Shown here piece by piece: positions 1 through 10,711 of a DNA stretch of 64,000 nucleotides. The notes under the pieces are model-generated. The model searched no databases, was not told the DNA's origin, and saw nothing but the letters and a program-made list of their open reading frames with translations. Position numbers and translations under genes: made by a program. Source of the stretch: Astragalus membranaceus (lineage: Eukaryota > Streptophyta > Magnoliopsida > Fabales > Fabaceae); contig CM076848.1 in assembly GCA_039519185.1 (NCBI GenBank), positions 28,439,917-28,503,916 on the forward strand, in the 5' to 3' direction. Positions within the stretch are counted from its first letter, which is position 1; every line of letters starts with the position of its first letter.

Positions 1-110
1 GTGGGTTGGGGCTAAAAAAAGCCCCATTAATAGGGGGCTGAAATATTTGGGGCTAAATTAGGGGGCCAATGGGGCTGGGCTTGGGGCTTGGGGCCAAATT
101 GACACCTCTA
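1..110. mobile_element. right end of a hAT-like MITE (partial)
   Basis: A G-rich stretch with several GGGGC runs ends in TTGACACCTCTA, the mirror of the TAGAGGTGTCAA terminus common on plant hAT-type miniature elements. Its left end lies before the window. The next 8 bases (TTTATAAG) would be the target duplication, which cannot be tested here. No coding capacity is visible. Confidence 0.4.
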
Positions 111-599
111 TTTATAAGTAAGCGTTTTAATTACAAAAGGATGATCGAGAAGGAAAATGAGAGTTAACCGTTGGGTCTAACCTACCTTAGTAGTTCATTA
201 ATTCCTCACATCTACATCTACACTATACAACTAAACCACATATGATTTTACAAATACCTCTATTTTATCTAAAAGTCGCCTCAAATTTTTGAGGGTAAAA
301 GTGTCATTACACTCTATTTCTTCTTTTTTTCCTCTTTATTCTCCACTCTCTTTCTTACTTTTCACTTTTCTCCTACACTATCATTTTTCCTTTTTTCTTT
401 CTTTTTACATTCCCTTTCCTCCTTTTCACTTTTCTTTTACACTCTCTTTCTTCCTTTTTTTCTTTTTACTTTACTTTTCTCATAAATAATTATTCTCTTT
501 CTCTTATCACTTCTCTTTAATTCTTTTAACTAAATTTCTATATTTATACAAACACTACTTTAATCAAAAATTTTGAAGACTACTACTACAAACCTGCTA
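111..599. other. non-coding, pyrimidine-rich low complexity
   Basis: No gene is visible. Positions 289-490 are almost pure C/T, which opens a spurious reading frame rich in Phe, Leu and Ser. This is compositional bias, not coding sequence. Confidence 0.5.
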
Positions 600-2045
600 T
601 CTAAAAAACAGGAAAACTTAATGACTATTTAAATTAGTAATTAATATTTAAAACAAAGATTTTTATTGATAATCTAATATCTAACTTTTATTATCTACTA
701 TAATCTACTAATCAACTAAAATAATCAATTGAAACTACGAGATAACTGCACTGATAAATAAAAAAACACGGGATAACTGCAGTGATATATAAAAAAACAC
801 GGGATTAATATTTACCTTTGATATTTATAATTTTTTTGACAATTTATAATTAAAAAAACACAGGATTAATATTTACCATTGATATTTATAAATTTTTTTG
901 ACAATTTATAATTAATATTTACCATTAATAATTATAATTTTGGAAAACTACTATAAACCTACTATCTAAAAAAACACGGGATAACTACAATAATCTACTA
1001 ATCAACTCAAATAATCTAATATAAAAACACGGGATAACTGCAATAATCTAGTATAATCTACTAATTAACTCAAATAATCAATTGAAACTATGAGATAACT
1101 ACAATGATATATAAAAACACACAGGATAACTACACCAATATATAAAAAAAACACATGATTAATATTTGTCATTGATAATTAACTTTTTTGAAGACTACTA
1201 TAAACCTACTATCTAAAAAACAATAATACTTAATGACTATTTAAACTACTGATTAATATTTAACATAAATATTTCTTATTGATAATCTACTATCTCTCTT
1301 TTACTATCAACTATAATCTACTAATCAACTAAAATAATCAATTGAAACTCTGAGATAACTGCACTGATATATAAAAAAAAACACGAGATTAATATTTGTC
1401 ATTGATAATTAAAATTTTGGAAGCCTACTACTACAAACCTACTATCCAAAAGATAAGCAGACTTAATGACTATTTAAAATACTAATTAATATTTAAAATA
1501 ATTATTTTTTATTGATAATCTACTATGATCTACTATCAACTAAAATAATCAATTGAAACTACCATATAACTGCACTGATATATAAAAAACACAGGGATAA
1601 CTGCAGTGATATGTAAAAAAACACGAGATTAATATTTGCCATTGATAATTATAATTTTTGAAAACTACTATTTAAAAAAACAAGAAGGTTTAATGACTAT
1701 TTAAACTGATTAATATTTAAAACACACGCGACAAATATTTGTCACTAATACCTAAAAAAGGACAAATAATTATTACTCATATATAAAAAAACACGGGATA
1801 AATATTTGTTATTGATAATCTACTATCTATCTTTTACTATCTACAATAATCTACAAATCACCTCAAATAATCAATTGAAACTATGAGATAACTGCACTGA
1901 TAGATAAAAAAATACAGGGATAACTGCAATGATATATATAAAAACACGGGATAGTTGTACTGATATATAAAAAAACATGAGATAACAATACTGATATATA
2001 AAAAAACACTGCACTGATATATATATATAAACACATGGGATAAAT
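600..2045. repeat. degenerate AT-rich tandem array
   Basis: Short modules recur with variation: a block like AAAAACACGGGATAACTGCA followed by CTGATATATAA, blocks like ATTAATATTTACCATTGATA, and AATCTACTAATCAACTCAAA followed by AATAATCAATTGAAACTA. Repeats are imperfect and of mixed order, so this is a decayed composite minisatellite rather than a clean satellite. There is no coding sequence. Confidence 0.6.
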
Positions 2046-2094
2046 TCACATATTTTTTGCGAATTATAAACAGCATGATCGATTCTTCTTCAAA

Positions 2095-2290
2095 AGTTCT
2101 GAATAGTTCTTTTTCAATAGTTTATATTATAATTATATACTTAACTGTTCGTTATTCTTTTTATGTTTCTGATTAGTTGCTAATCTCTTCTATAATATAT
2201 TTCTTCTATTTCATGTATATAAGAGGCTTCCTCTTAACCCCTTGTACTGTATCAGTTTTCATTTTACAATCAAACTAGAGAAATCTCCAA
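2095..2290. repeat. Ty1/copia LTR-like segment
   Basis: This segment is clearly related to 9055-9260. Both have TACTTAACTGTT.GTTATT, TTAGTTGCTAATC, a TATATA(A)G followed by a GCTTC.CTTAA.CCCTTGTA block, and ATCAGTTTTCATTT in the same order. The layout (TATA-like sequence, then a CTTGTA region, then a TTTTCATT end) suits a copia LTR. With the copia pol remnants between 5.1 and 9.05 kb it may be the partner LTR of one decayed element, but the termini are not clear. Confidence 0.45.
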
Positions 2291-3502
2291 ATGAGAATCA
2301 ATCCACGGTAGTTCAAAAACCAAGCACATCTTGAACCTCTTTCAATTCCAACACACCACGTCACCACCTAATAATATGAATAGTTGCTTTAACTTTGATT
2401 GCTTATTCAAGGAAAGAAAATTGAAATGATGGAATACTTGTTTGAGATCATTGCTTTCTTACCACACACATAAACAATTAACGCGATTAAGTTTGTTTAG
2501 TAAAAAAATTTACTACAAAAAACTGATCAAATAGCGCGGGGGGGGGGGGGGGGGGTTGAGGGCGTTCTAAAAACTCCCTCAGAATAACTTTATAATGGCA
2601 CTTTCAAGTTTTGTTTAGTCAAAAATCTGTTTTAATTTAAGGAGTTTTGAAATCCCCCCTAATTACATGTTTTATTTCCCTCTCTTACTCACTAAATGTC
2701 TCGCTCTCTTTTCAGAAAAATCCAATCTCCCTCTATTTCTTTCACCCTCGCTAAAACTCTCAATCACAAAACAAACCCTTGCCTGCTATCTATATCTTAT
2801 TCACATGTCTTCTCATTATTGTTATCACCCTCCTACATTTTTAGGTGATAGGTATAAAAATCAATATAAAACATAAGTCTTTCAAACTTCAATTACAAAA
2901 CGTCGTGTTATTTAATTTCTATTATATTATTTAAATGACATTATAAAAACTATCACTTATTCAGAAGTTATTCTTACATTGTGCATAACTTCAATGAAAC
3001 CGAAAGAAACGTGTGAATTGAATTGGTACAGAAATGTAGAGTTGTTCATTTTTTTACTGATGTAGAGTTGTTCTTAACTTGAGTCAGAATTGATTCTCTT
3101 AGTAGAATATTGATTAATTATTTTTATATTTATATGAAAATTATATTTTCTTATGGAAATATAGACGTTGATAATAACAAACTAACAATATTTTTATGTA
3201 TAATATTTTTTTTTGATACAAATGAAAGAAATATTTTTATCTATAATATAATGTAATATTTATAAATAAATAAATAAATAAAAGAAGCTTGACTCTTGAA
3301 TTGTCAGTTTTTCTCCATTTTTCAATTTTATTTTAAAACACTTTATTGATAACTCTTAACTCATTACTTTTTTCCCGACAAATTTTAACTCATTACTTGA
3401 TGTTTTGTTTTTTGTTGCCTTTTTGTATCTCTAAATTATTATCATGATTAGTAGTAATTATTATAGTTACAAATTTTTTTGACATAATTATAGTTATAAA
3501 TT
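2291..3502. other. intergenic, no gene seen
   Basis: AT-rich DNA with no coding signal. It contains an 18-base G homopolymer at 2538-2555 and a short TAAA-type repeat near 3265. The small frame at 2667-2876 has no recognisable protein features. Confidence 0.5.
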
Positions 3503-3520
3503 AAATACACAAACATAAGT

Positions 3521-3646
3521 ATTGAGAGGGGAGAACCACACGGACTGGCAAAGCCGAGTATACACGTGGCCAGTCAGATTCTCAGGTGTAGATTAGTCAT
3601 CGGAAAAGCCAGTGGAAACTGCGCACCAATAACATGGTAGCAAAAA
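3521..3646 (+). mobile_element. SINE-like short retroposon with 18-bp target duplication
   Basis: A 126-bp GC-richer insert lies between perfect 18-bp direct repeats (AAATACACAAACATAAGT at 3503-3520 and 3647-3664) and ends in a short A run. Long duplication plus A tail is the signature of LINE-mediated retroposition. Inside, GACTGGC (about 3545) and GCCAGTC (about 3572) can pair as a hairpin, and TGGCAAAGCCGAGT loosely resembles a pol III A box. No convincing B box is seen, so the parent RNA is not identified. Confidence 0.65.
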
Positions 3647-3664
3647 AAATACACAAACATAAGT

Positions 3665-5008
3665 GATTACTTTTATGATAGAGAAAATAATGGTAGAGAA
3701 AAAAATGAGTCTAATAAAGCTTAACAGAAAGATAGATTTATATCAAGTATGTATTATTTTTAATTTTTTGAATGATAAATATAAACAGATACAGAATTTA
3801 AATATCAAAATATGCAATAATTACTATAAAAAAGTGAATTAAATATAAGATCAATTAATTAAAACTTTACATCTTCAATCCATAAGTTTAATCGAAATTA
3901 AAGGAATACAATTTATAAAAAATATTTATTCTTAAAATTTTATGTCTTTGACTAAAATTTACATTTTATATACGTTTTCCAATTTATTGTATAAATATTA
4001 TGTAAACATAATATTTTGTGTAGGAAGCTCAAATGGAGCCTTTAGGTTGCTCCTTACTTTTATAATTTATTTTTATATTAAATCCCAAATTTCTTATTTT
4101 AAAGTATTTATTCAACTTTGTAAATTTGTTTCACTTTTGTAAAATTATTTTCAAAACAATTAATTTGATAAAGAGTATTAACAAATATTTATATTTAAAA
4201 ACACATACTTTATATAAGATTATTGCCTAAAATAAATAAGTTTGATATAAGAAATTAAAATTATATTAATATCATACTATATTCTATATTTAAATAACAA
4301 TCACAACAATAATTTAGAGATACAAAAAGGCAACCAAAACCAAACATGAAGTGATGAATCAATAAGGGATAATTTAAAAAAAAAATATATTAATATAAAT
4401 TTTATGTATATATATAATCCAAATGGTAAAAATAAATAAAAAGTGAAGCTATAATGTTAGAATGAATGTATTTAAACGTTACCAATATTCTACATCTATT
4501 TTTTTTGTCAATTTTTTTAATATTTATTTCCAACGTATAAAGATAATTGACTGAATAAAATATTTAATACCACAAACTATTTATTAAATATTTAAATTTT
4601 TAAAATCAATTTTATTCATGTTCAATATTTGATTAAAAAATTATCTCATTATTTTTTAGAACAAAAAATCAACTTATTTTTCAAATAAATTACTAAAGTA
4701 TTAATATTTTTAAAATATTAAAATAATCAACTATTTTTAAATTGAAAATTTAACAATTATGATATACGTTAACCATTCTATTCTATTATATTATATTATA
4801 TTATAATGTATTATATTATAACTATCTATATCAATAATATAATATAAAATATTTAATTAATATTCCACTAAGAGAATCATTTAATAAGTTAGTGGGAATT
4901 ATTAGCTTTCATTAAAATTAAATTCCTCCTCATGCCTAAATTATAAATAAATATTTTAATACATAAAAATATTGAGATTCATTGTGGAGGCTCCATTGGG
5001 GTCTCCTT

Positions 5009-5011
<3 letters not shown>
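3665..5011. other. intergenic, AT-rich, no gene seen
   Basis: Very AT-rich DNA with many short homopolymers and TATTA runs (about 4785-4815). No open frame has recognisable protein features. Confidence 0.5.

Positions 5012-5070
<59 letters not shown>
5012..5070. repeat. (TA)n microsatellite
   Basis: Uninterrupted alternating AT for about 59 bases, immediately left of the copia pol remnant. Confidence 0.95.
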
Positions 5071-5072
<2 letters not shown>

Positions 5073-5119
5073 TAACAAGTTGCATATTCATAATTATCTA
5101 TGACGTTCCCTTTGCAATG

Positions 5120-5881
5120 CGCTATTGCCAGATCCAAAAATTGTGTCACGACCAATTGTGCTTTTATTATCTAATCTCTTATTTCATTCATGGAAACCTA
5201 TAAAGCCCGGATACGGGATACGATACGACACGATGCGTGGATAAGAGAAAATTTTGAAAATCAAGATACGATACGGCAGAGATACTTCAACAAAAAATTA
5301 AATTAAAAATTAAAAATATAAAACATAACTAAAGATACTTCACTTTACTAATTGACAATTGATCATAATATTCAATAGATATAATCACATTTACAAAAAA
5401 GATTCTTGTGATCAAAATAAGTAAGCAATAGTTAAATGTCTTTTCCCCGCCCATTTTAAAATATATTCTTCCTAAAATAAGCCACACAATACTATAATAC
5501 CTAAATTAAAATAAAATAAAAAACATTGCATTAGAAATCAAATTAGGACTATTCTAATTCAAAGATAAATAGTAATACAAAAATATCAAATAAATATAAA
5601 TATAAATTTCAGGATACTCCTAGGATACGTATCGGGTTTTTTTTTATTTAAAAATAAATGTAAATTCCAGGATACTCCCAGGATACGTATCCGGAGGTAT
5701 CCGACACGTATCGGTATCGGATACGTATCCGATACGGGTACGTGGCCTATTTTAGAGTATCGGTGCTTCATAGATGGAAACCAAGAAGCAACTCACAACT
5801 CCATATCCAATTCGGGAGTTGAATATCGTGCCACATACCTAGCCCATAACCTACCCTACCAAACGTATTGCCATCTTATAA
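5120..5881 (+). pseudogene. Ty1/copia RNase H remnant, split by a hAT-like element
   Basis: Two short pieces read as the end of a copia polyprotein RNase H. Before 5198 the frame gives a decayed DWA..CVT..CxF..SLIS segment. After 5782 it resumes as TKKQ..., then a NSGVEYRA motif matching the EAEYRA region, then a segment ending YCHLIRE at the LINE junction. The break falls inside the conserved SWK/TKKQ motif, exactly where the 5198-5773 element sits. Stops and frameshifts make it non-functional. The polyprotein tail reappears at 8923. Confidence 0.55.
5198..5773. mobile_element. hAT-like non-autonomous element with 8-bp TSD
   Basis: A 576-bp element is flanked by ATGGAAAC at 5190-5197 and 5774-5781. 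Its ends are inverted repeats: CTATAAAGCCCGGATAC on the left, and CTATGAAGCACCGATAC when the right end is read from the other strand. The subterminal parts are full of GGATACG/CGTATCC motifs, and a 30-40 bp block (GATACTCC.AGGATACGTATC) is duplicated near 5610 and 5670. The minus-strand frame across it (5586-5771) is a by-product of these repeats. Terminal repeats plus 8-bp duplication fit the hAT superfamily; a Mutator origin is less likely. Confidence 0.65.
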
Positions 5882-8800
5882 GAGAAAGCTAGTCAAAGGA
5901 GCAAGACAAATGCCATTAAGAAACTTAAAGATGAAGATGGTGTTTGGTGGCATGGAGATGATCACGTGGAGCGAATTTTCCTTAATTTTTTCACTGACCT
6001 TTTTTCCTCCTCTGGTTCTATTAATGCTGAACAGGTTTGTAACAATATTCAGAGACATCTATCCTCTGATCAACAGGCTGAGTGCTCTCAGGTGTTTAAC
6101 GAGGAGGGGGTCAAAGAAGCTATTGATCAAATGCATCCTCTGAAGGCCCCAGGCCCTGACGGTCTTCCAGCACTATTCTTTCAGAAGTATTGGCATGTGG
6201 TGGGGAATGACATCCAGAGATTGGTCCTTGATATCCTCAACAATGGGAAATTTCCTGAGTGCATTAACAAGACCTTCATTGCTATTATCCCTAAATGTAA
6301 GAATCCTTCCTCCCCCAAAAACTTCAGACCTATTAGTTTATGTAATGTCACCATGAAAATTGTTACCAAAACCATTGCTAATAGAGTCAAGCGTTTCCTA
6401 CCTAGTATTATTGATGAGGAGCAAAGTGTTTTTGTTAAAGGTAAACTTATCACTGATAATCCCTTGGTTGCCATGGAATGTTTTCATTGGTTTAAAAAGA
6501 AAATCAAGGGTAAGAGGGGTATGATGGCTCTTAAGCTTGATATGGCTAAGACTTGTGATAGACTAGAATGGGATTTCATAAGAGTAGCTCTGTTGAAAAC
6601 TAGTTTTCCTGATAACATAACCACCCTTATTCTGTCTTGCATCAATACTGTTAGCTACCAAGTGCTCATAAATGGCCAGCCAAGTAGAGCTTTCAATCCA
6701 GAGAGGGGTATTAGACAGGGTGACCCCCTGTCACCCTATTTGTTCATCTTGTGTGCTAATGTTCTCTCTGGCATGTTGCATCATGGAAGTCAACAAAGCT
6801 CTATTCATGGGATCCAGGTTGCCAGGAATGCCCCCCAAATTACTCACCTTATTTTTGCGGATGATAGCTTGCTTTTTGCTAGGGCTAATGCTAAAGAAGC
6901 CTATTCTATTGTGAACATTCTTGACTCATACCAGGCTGCCTCGGGTCAGCTGGTGAATCTTGACAAGTCTGACATGTCATATAGCCGAAATGTGCCTATC
7001 CAAGACCAACAAATTATCTGTAACCAGATTGGGATAAAGGCTGTGACACATCATACCAAGTACCTTGGGCATCCAGTGGTATTTGGGAGGTCTAAGAAGG
7101 AGGTATTCTCGCTTGTGCAATATAGATTTTGGAAGAAGGTTAAGGGGTGGAAGGAAAAATTCCTTTCTAGAGCTGGCAAAGAGACTTTGATCAAATTTGT
7201 GGCCCAGTCTATACCTAATTACATTATGAGTTGCTATAAAATGCCAAAAGGGATTTGCAAAGAGATTGAGTCCATGATTGCAAAGTTTTGGTGGGGATCT
7301 TCTGATACTCAAAGAAAGATACATTGGATTAGTTGGAGTAAGATGGGTGAAGGTAAATCTAAAGGCGGTTTGGGGTTCAGAGGATTTAGTGATTTCAACC
7401 TAGCTCTTCTTGGCAAGCAGTGTTGGAGGCTAGTGAATGATGCTTCTTCTCTAATGGCTAGAGTCTTCAAAGGCAGGTACTATCCCAGATCAAGTTTCTT
7501 AGCTGCCTCTACTGGTTTCCAACCAAGCTACGCTTGGAGGAGTATTCTAAGTGCTAAGGAAGTTATTGAGAAAGGATCTAGGTGGATGATTGGGAATGGT
7601 GAGATGGTGAAGATCTGGCAGGACAATTGGCTGCCTGATCAGGCCAAATTCAAAGTGTGCAGCCCTGTTAATTCTCTTCCTGTAGATGCCTGTGTTAGTT
7701 CTCTCATTGATACTGACAAAGAGTGGGATAGGCACATTATCTCCAATATCTTCAATCCTTTTGAGGCAAAACAAATTCTGAACATCCCTGTTTCTATGAG
7801 GCTTCCTGAAGACAAGCTAGTCTGGCATTGGGAAAACAATCGTCTCTACTCTGTTAGGTCTACGTATCATTTGCTGAAGGAGGAGTCTGCTAGGAATACT
7901 GCTGAATCCTCAAGCTCAACCAACAGATCTCTGTGGAATTCAATCTGGAAAATTAAAGCTCCAAACTGTGTTAAAAATTTCATCTGGAGGCTTGCAAAAG
8001 ACATTCTGCTAACTAGGAGCAGATTGGAGAGGAAAGATATTTCCCTTGATACTCAATGCCCTATTTGTTGTTCCAATTCTGAAACCAGTAGCCATTTGTT
8101 TATGAACTGTGGCATGATTAAACTGGTTTGGTTTTCCTCCCCTTTGGGCATTCACTTCCCAAACCATTCTGATTTTTTGAGCTGGTTGCAACACTGGATC
8201 ACTGTTGATGATATTATAGCAAGACAAATTTTTTGTATTACTCTTTGGAAGATATGGAAGGCTAGAAATGATCTAATTTTCAACAAAACATAGTTCAATC
8301 CGATTGTTGTGGCAGCTAATAGTGCAAACTTTGTTGAAGATTACAATGTTGCAAATTTTATGGAGACCCGATCCCACTTCTCTCCCACAAATTCCTGGAC
8401 AGCTCCTCTTATTGGCCTCACCAAGTTTAATTCTAATGTTGGTTGTTTTGAGGATAATACATCGGGCTGGGGCTTTATTGCTAGAGATTCAACTGGTGCA
8501 GTCCTCCATGCTGCAACCAATATTTGGAATGGCAAGGTCAATCCAATTGTCTCTGAAGCTCTGTGTCTTCGCTGGACTTTAAACTGGGTTGTTTCTCAAA
8601 GATTATCAAATTGTTGGTTTGAATGTGATGCTGAAACTGTTGTTCTCTGCTGCCTTGGATCTAAAACTGATGTCTCTATTGAGCCTATTGTATCTGATTG
8701 TATTTTTATTCTAGGCCAGTTATCTAATTCTAGAATTTCCTTTGTTAGAAGAAATTGTAATCAAGCTGCGCATGCACTTGTTAGTCTAGCTAAACAACTA

Positions 8801-8896
8801 GGTATTATGTATTGGAAGGGGTATGTCCCTCAACCTGTTAACACTGTTGTTTGTAATGATGCCACAGGCTCTCTCTTTGCTGAATTAATAGAATGA
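5882..8896 (+). pseudogene. LINE ORF2 (reverse transcriptase / zinc knuckle / RNase H), one in-frame stop
   Basis: One frame stays open from 5882 to a TAG at 8291-8293 and then, in the same frame, to a TGA at 8894-8896. The order is: linker KASQRSKTNAIKKLKDEDG..W, reverse transcriptase with RPISLCN, LDMAKTCDRLEWDF (Cys where DMSKAYDRVEW usually has Tyr), GIRQGDPLSPYLF and the catalytic FADDS (about 6855), then a zf-RVT region (WKIKAPNCVKNFIWRL ... CPIC ... HLFMNC), then an RNase H domain (8390-8850). The stop separates the zinc-binding region from RNase H. The RT could still be made in truncated form, but without the 5' end the copy should be dead. Confidence 0.9.
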
Positions 8897-8922
8897 GTTA
8901 TTTTCCTTGTCAAAAAAAAAAA
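5882..8922 (+). mobile_element. 5'-truncated L1-type LINE
   Basis: The element begins inside ORF2, lacks the endonuclease, and ends in an A run at 8912-8922, so it is a typical 5'-truncated LINE copy. It lies in a Ty1/copia RNase H sequence, whose reading resumes after the A run. No target duplication could be recognised, perhaps because the 5' junction (about 5876-5890) is hard to place: copia and LINE codons merge there. Confidence 0.85.
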
Positions 8923-9050
8923 GGACCCAACTGGTCTAAGCTTATCCTATTCCTCCAGCTGCACAAATTGCAAAATTTCTCACCAAAAAACCTTACATTC
9001 ATTCGTTTTCCTTATTTCCAAGCCTGGCTTTCATGACTTTCACAGTCCAG
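8923..9050 (+). pseudogene. Ty1/copia polyprotein C-terminal tail
   Basis: Downstream of the LINE A run one frame reads AYPIPPAAQIAKFLTKKPYI, matching the copia C-terminal signature (PTSAQIADFLTKPL). It is followed within about 60 bases by an LTR-like segment, as expected for a copia 3' end. This shows the LINE inserted into the copia RNase H. A stop precedes this motif. Confidence 0.6.
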
Positions 9051-9054
9051 CTTG

Positions 9055-9260
9055 TGGGGAATATTACACTTACATACTTAACTGTTTGTTATTATTTTTT
9101 ATTCTAATTAGTTGCTAATCTGTTTTATAACGGATTTTAGCTACTAGCAACTTTACGTTAGTTTTAGTTTCTAATAATCTATTTCATCAATTTCCTGTAT
9201 ATAGTAAGAGCTTCAGCTTAATCCCTTGTATCAGTTTTCATTTAACAGTCAAATAAAAAG
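9055..9260. repeat. Ty1/copia 3' LTR-like segment
   Basis: It begins TGTGGGGAATATTAC just after the copia polyprotein tail and aligns by eye with 2095-2290, including the TATATAGTAAGAGCTTC and CCCTTGTATCAGTTTTCATTT blocks. The right end is uncertain. Confidence 0.5.
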
Positions 9261-9743
9261 ATGCATATTAAGTATTCTCTATGGCTTTCCTTTTGCAATG
9301 CTCTTTGAAATACTGTCAACAGTTTATTCACTCACTTACGATTATTGTTGTGGGTCGAATTTGGGGACATGAGTGAAGAAAACATTGCCATTCAACTTGA
9401 AATTTTAATTTTTCCCTTTACCTCTGCACAGAAGCCAATTGAATGCCTTCAACACTCTATTCTAAAGGATTGAAGTTCCAGTTCCTGTATTATGTCTTGC
9501 AGCACATGATCACCAGTTTTTATTCAACAACAACATACTAAAGCAAAGTGCAAGATTAGGAAGAATTGAGACATTAATCTTAAAACTAAAGCTGTGCATC
9601 AATGCATCATATCTTGAGGATAAAATCCACTAAGTCAATTACAGAATACATGGTTATAGTTAATTGTATCAGTAATAATACACATTGATTCACAAACTAG
9701 GAAAGGAGGTGAATAATTCTTCTACCAGTGGGTGGAAGCAGAA
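9261..9743. other. spacer and probable PEN-2 3' UTR
   Basis: No coding sequence is recognised. The right part should include the 3' untranslated region of the minus-strand PEN-2 gene. Confidence 0.4.
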
Positions 9744-10711
9744 CTAGGTCCAGCCTGTTAAGCCTAACCTATCAGCAAGATTGTACATAACCAATTGATC
9801 CCAGACAGGGCCAAAGAGGCGTTCCCCTCCAATGGCAAATGTAAGAGACCAAGAACAGAGAATCGTCGCGAATACAGTAAACCCAACTGCTGACCCAACA
9901 ACATCTGCATAAACATGTCCAACACTCACCCCAATTAAAGAGATTTGCTATGCAGCAGTATCCAAGACAAAATGATACAAACACTTGAGAAAAGAAAAGG
10001 AAAAAAACAGAAACTGTGTGAGGAATGAAGGGGTTTCCTCTGCAAAGTGAATTCAATAACCATATTCTAAGCAAGAAATTCTTTCTACCTTGCTTATAAC
10101 ATGATGCTGCATTTATCGCCATGATTAAAACGAAGAATAGTATTTGTTATCAGACAAATGGGGAGAGCATGATGCAAAAATCAAAATGAAAACTTACTAC
10201 TGTGCAACAAGTGTTGAGTACAACAACATAAACACTGTTCCAGATTGATTTACAGGTAAACTAAATAGCAGAAGATAACAATAATTTCTACTGTGATACG
10301 ATACCTAGTTTACTAATTAAGCAACTTGGCATTAGTCGTTCACCTAATAATTTTTAAAATAAAGAAAGAAAAGAGCTTGCAACAGAACAGAATTGAACAT
10401 TTGCTGGAAAGCAGTAAAAGAGGAAATAATAATTAAATAATTAAATAAAAAAAAGGGGGGAGATAGATAGAACGATACATACAGGGGCGAATGCGAGGGA
10501 AGGAGTGAGAGTGGCGAATGACAGGCCAGAAGTAGAAGCAATTGACGGCCCAAAGAAGAGGAAGAAGTGCGAATCCGAATTTGTAGAATCTTCGAGCGTA
10601 CTTCACCGATTCTTCCTCTGACAGTCCCAGTGGACCATCGATCGTTGGCCACAACGGAACCGATAACGCCAGTGGGTTCGGGTTATTGATGTGTGCCTGT
10701 GATGCTTCCAT
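9744..10711 (-). CDS. PEN2: gamma-secretase subunit PEN-2
   Basis: PEN-2 is the small membrane subunit of gamma-secretase, the intramembrane aspartyl protease that also contains presenilin, nicastrin and APH-1. It is needed for presenilin maturation; plant complexes are reported in endomembranes. Two exons are predicted: 10483-10711 and 9744-9904, joined through a split Tyr codon, giving 129 aa. The conserved block YARRFYKFGFALLPLLWAVN then CFYFWPVIRHSHSFPRIRP ends exon 1. Exon 2 gives YVVGSAVGF, a second hydrophobic segment, IGGERLFGPVWDQLVMY and the family C-terminus DRLGLTG. Two hydrophobic segments and short length fit the family. The start is the ATG giving MEASQAHINNP; the codon before it is GTG. 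Intron 9905-10482 has GT (TATGTATC context) and GCAG ends. Both splice sites restore the conserved RPYVV junction, so the model is strong. Confidence 0.93.

Noticed and set aside
289..489. 66-codon frame rich in Phe/Leu/Ser
   Set aside because: Produced by a nearly pure pyrimidine tract; no domain and no gene context.
5085..5145. Similarity of 5085-5145 to 9265-9305 (GCATATT..CTATG..TTTGCAATGC)
   Set aside because: About 40 bases with roughly two-thirds identity; too short and diverged to call a repeat without an alignment.
5586..5771. 61-codon minus-strand frame with Tyr/Arg/Ile-rich repeats
   Set aside because: Generated by GGATACG/CGTATCC subterminal repeats of the hAT-like element; not a protein gene.
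2095..9260. One intact copia element bounded by the two LTR-like segments
   Set aside because: The LTR-like segments are related, but most of the interior is unrelated AT-rich DNA. No gag, protease or integrase was found and no TSD was seen, so only remnants are claimed.
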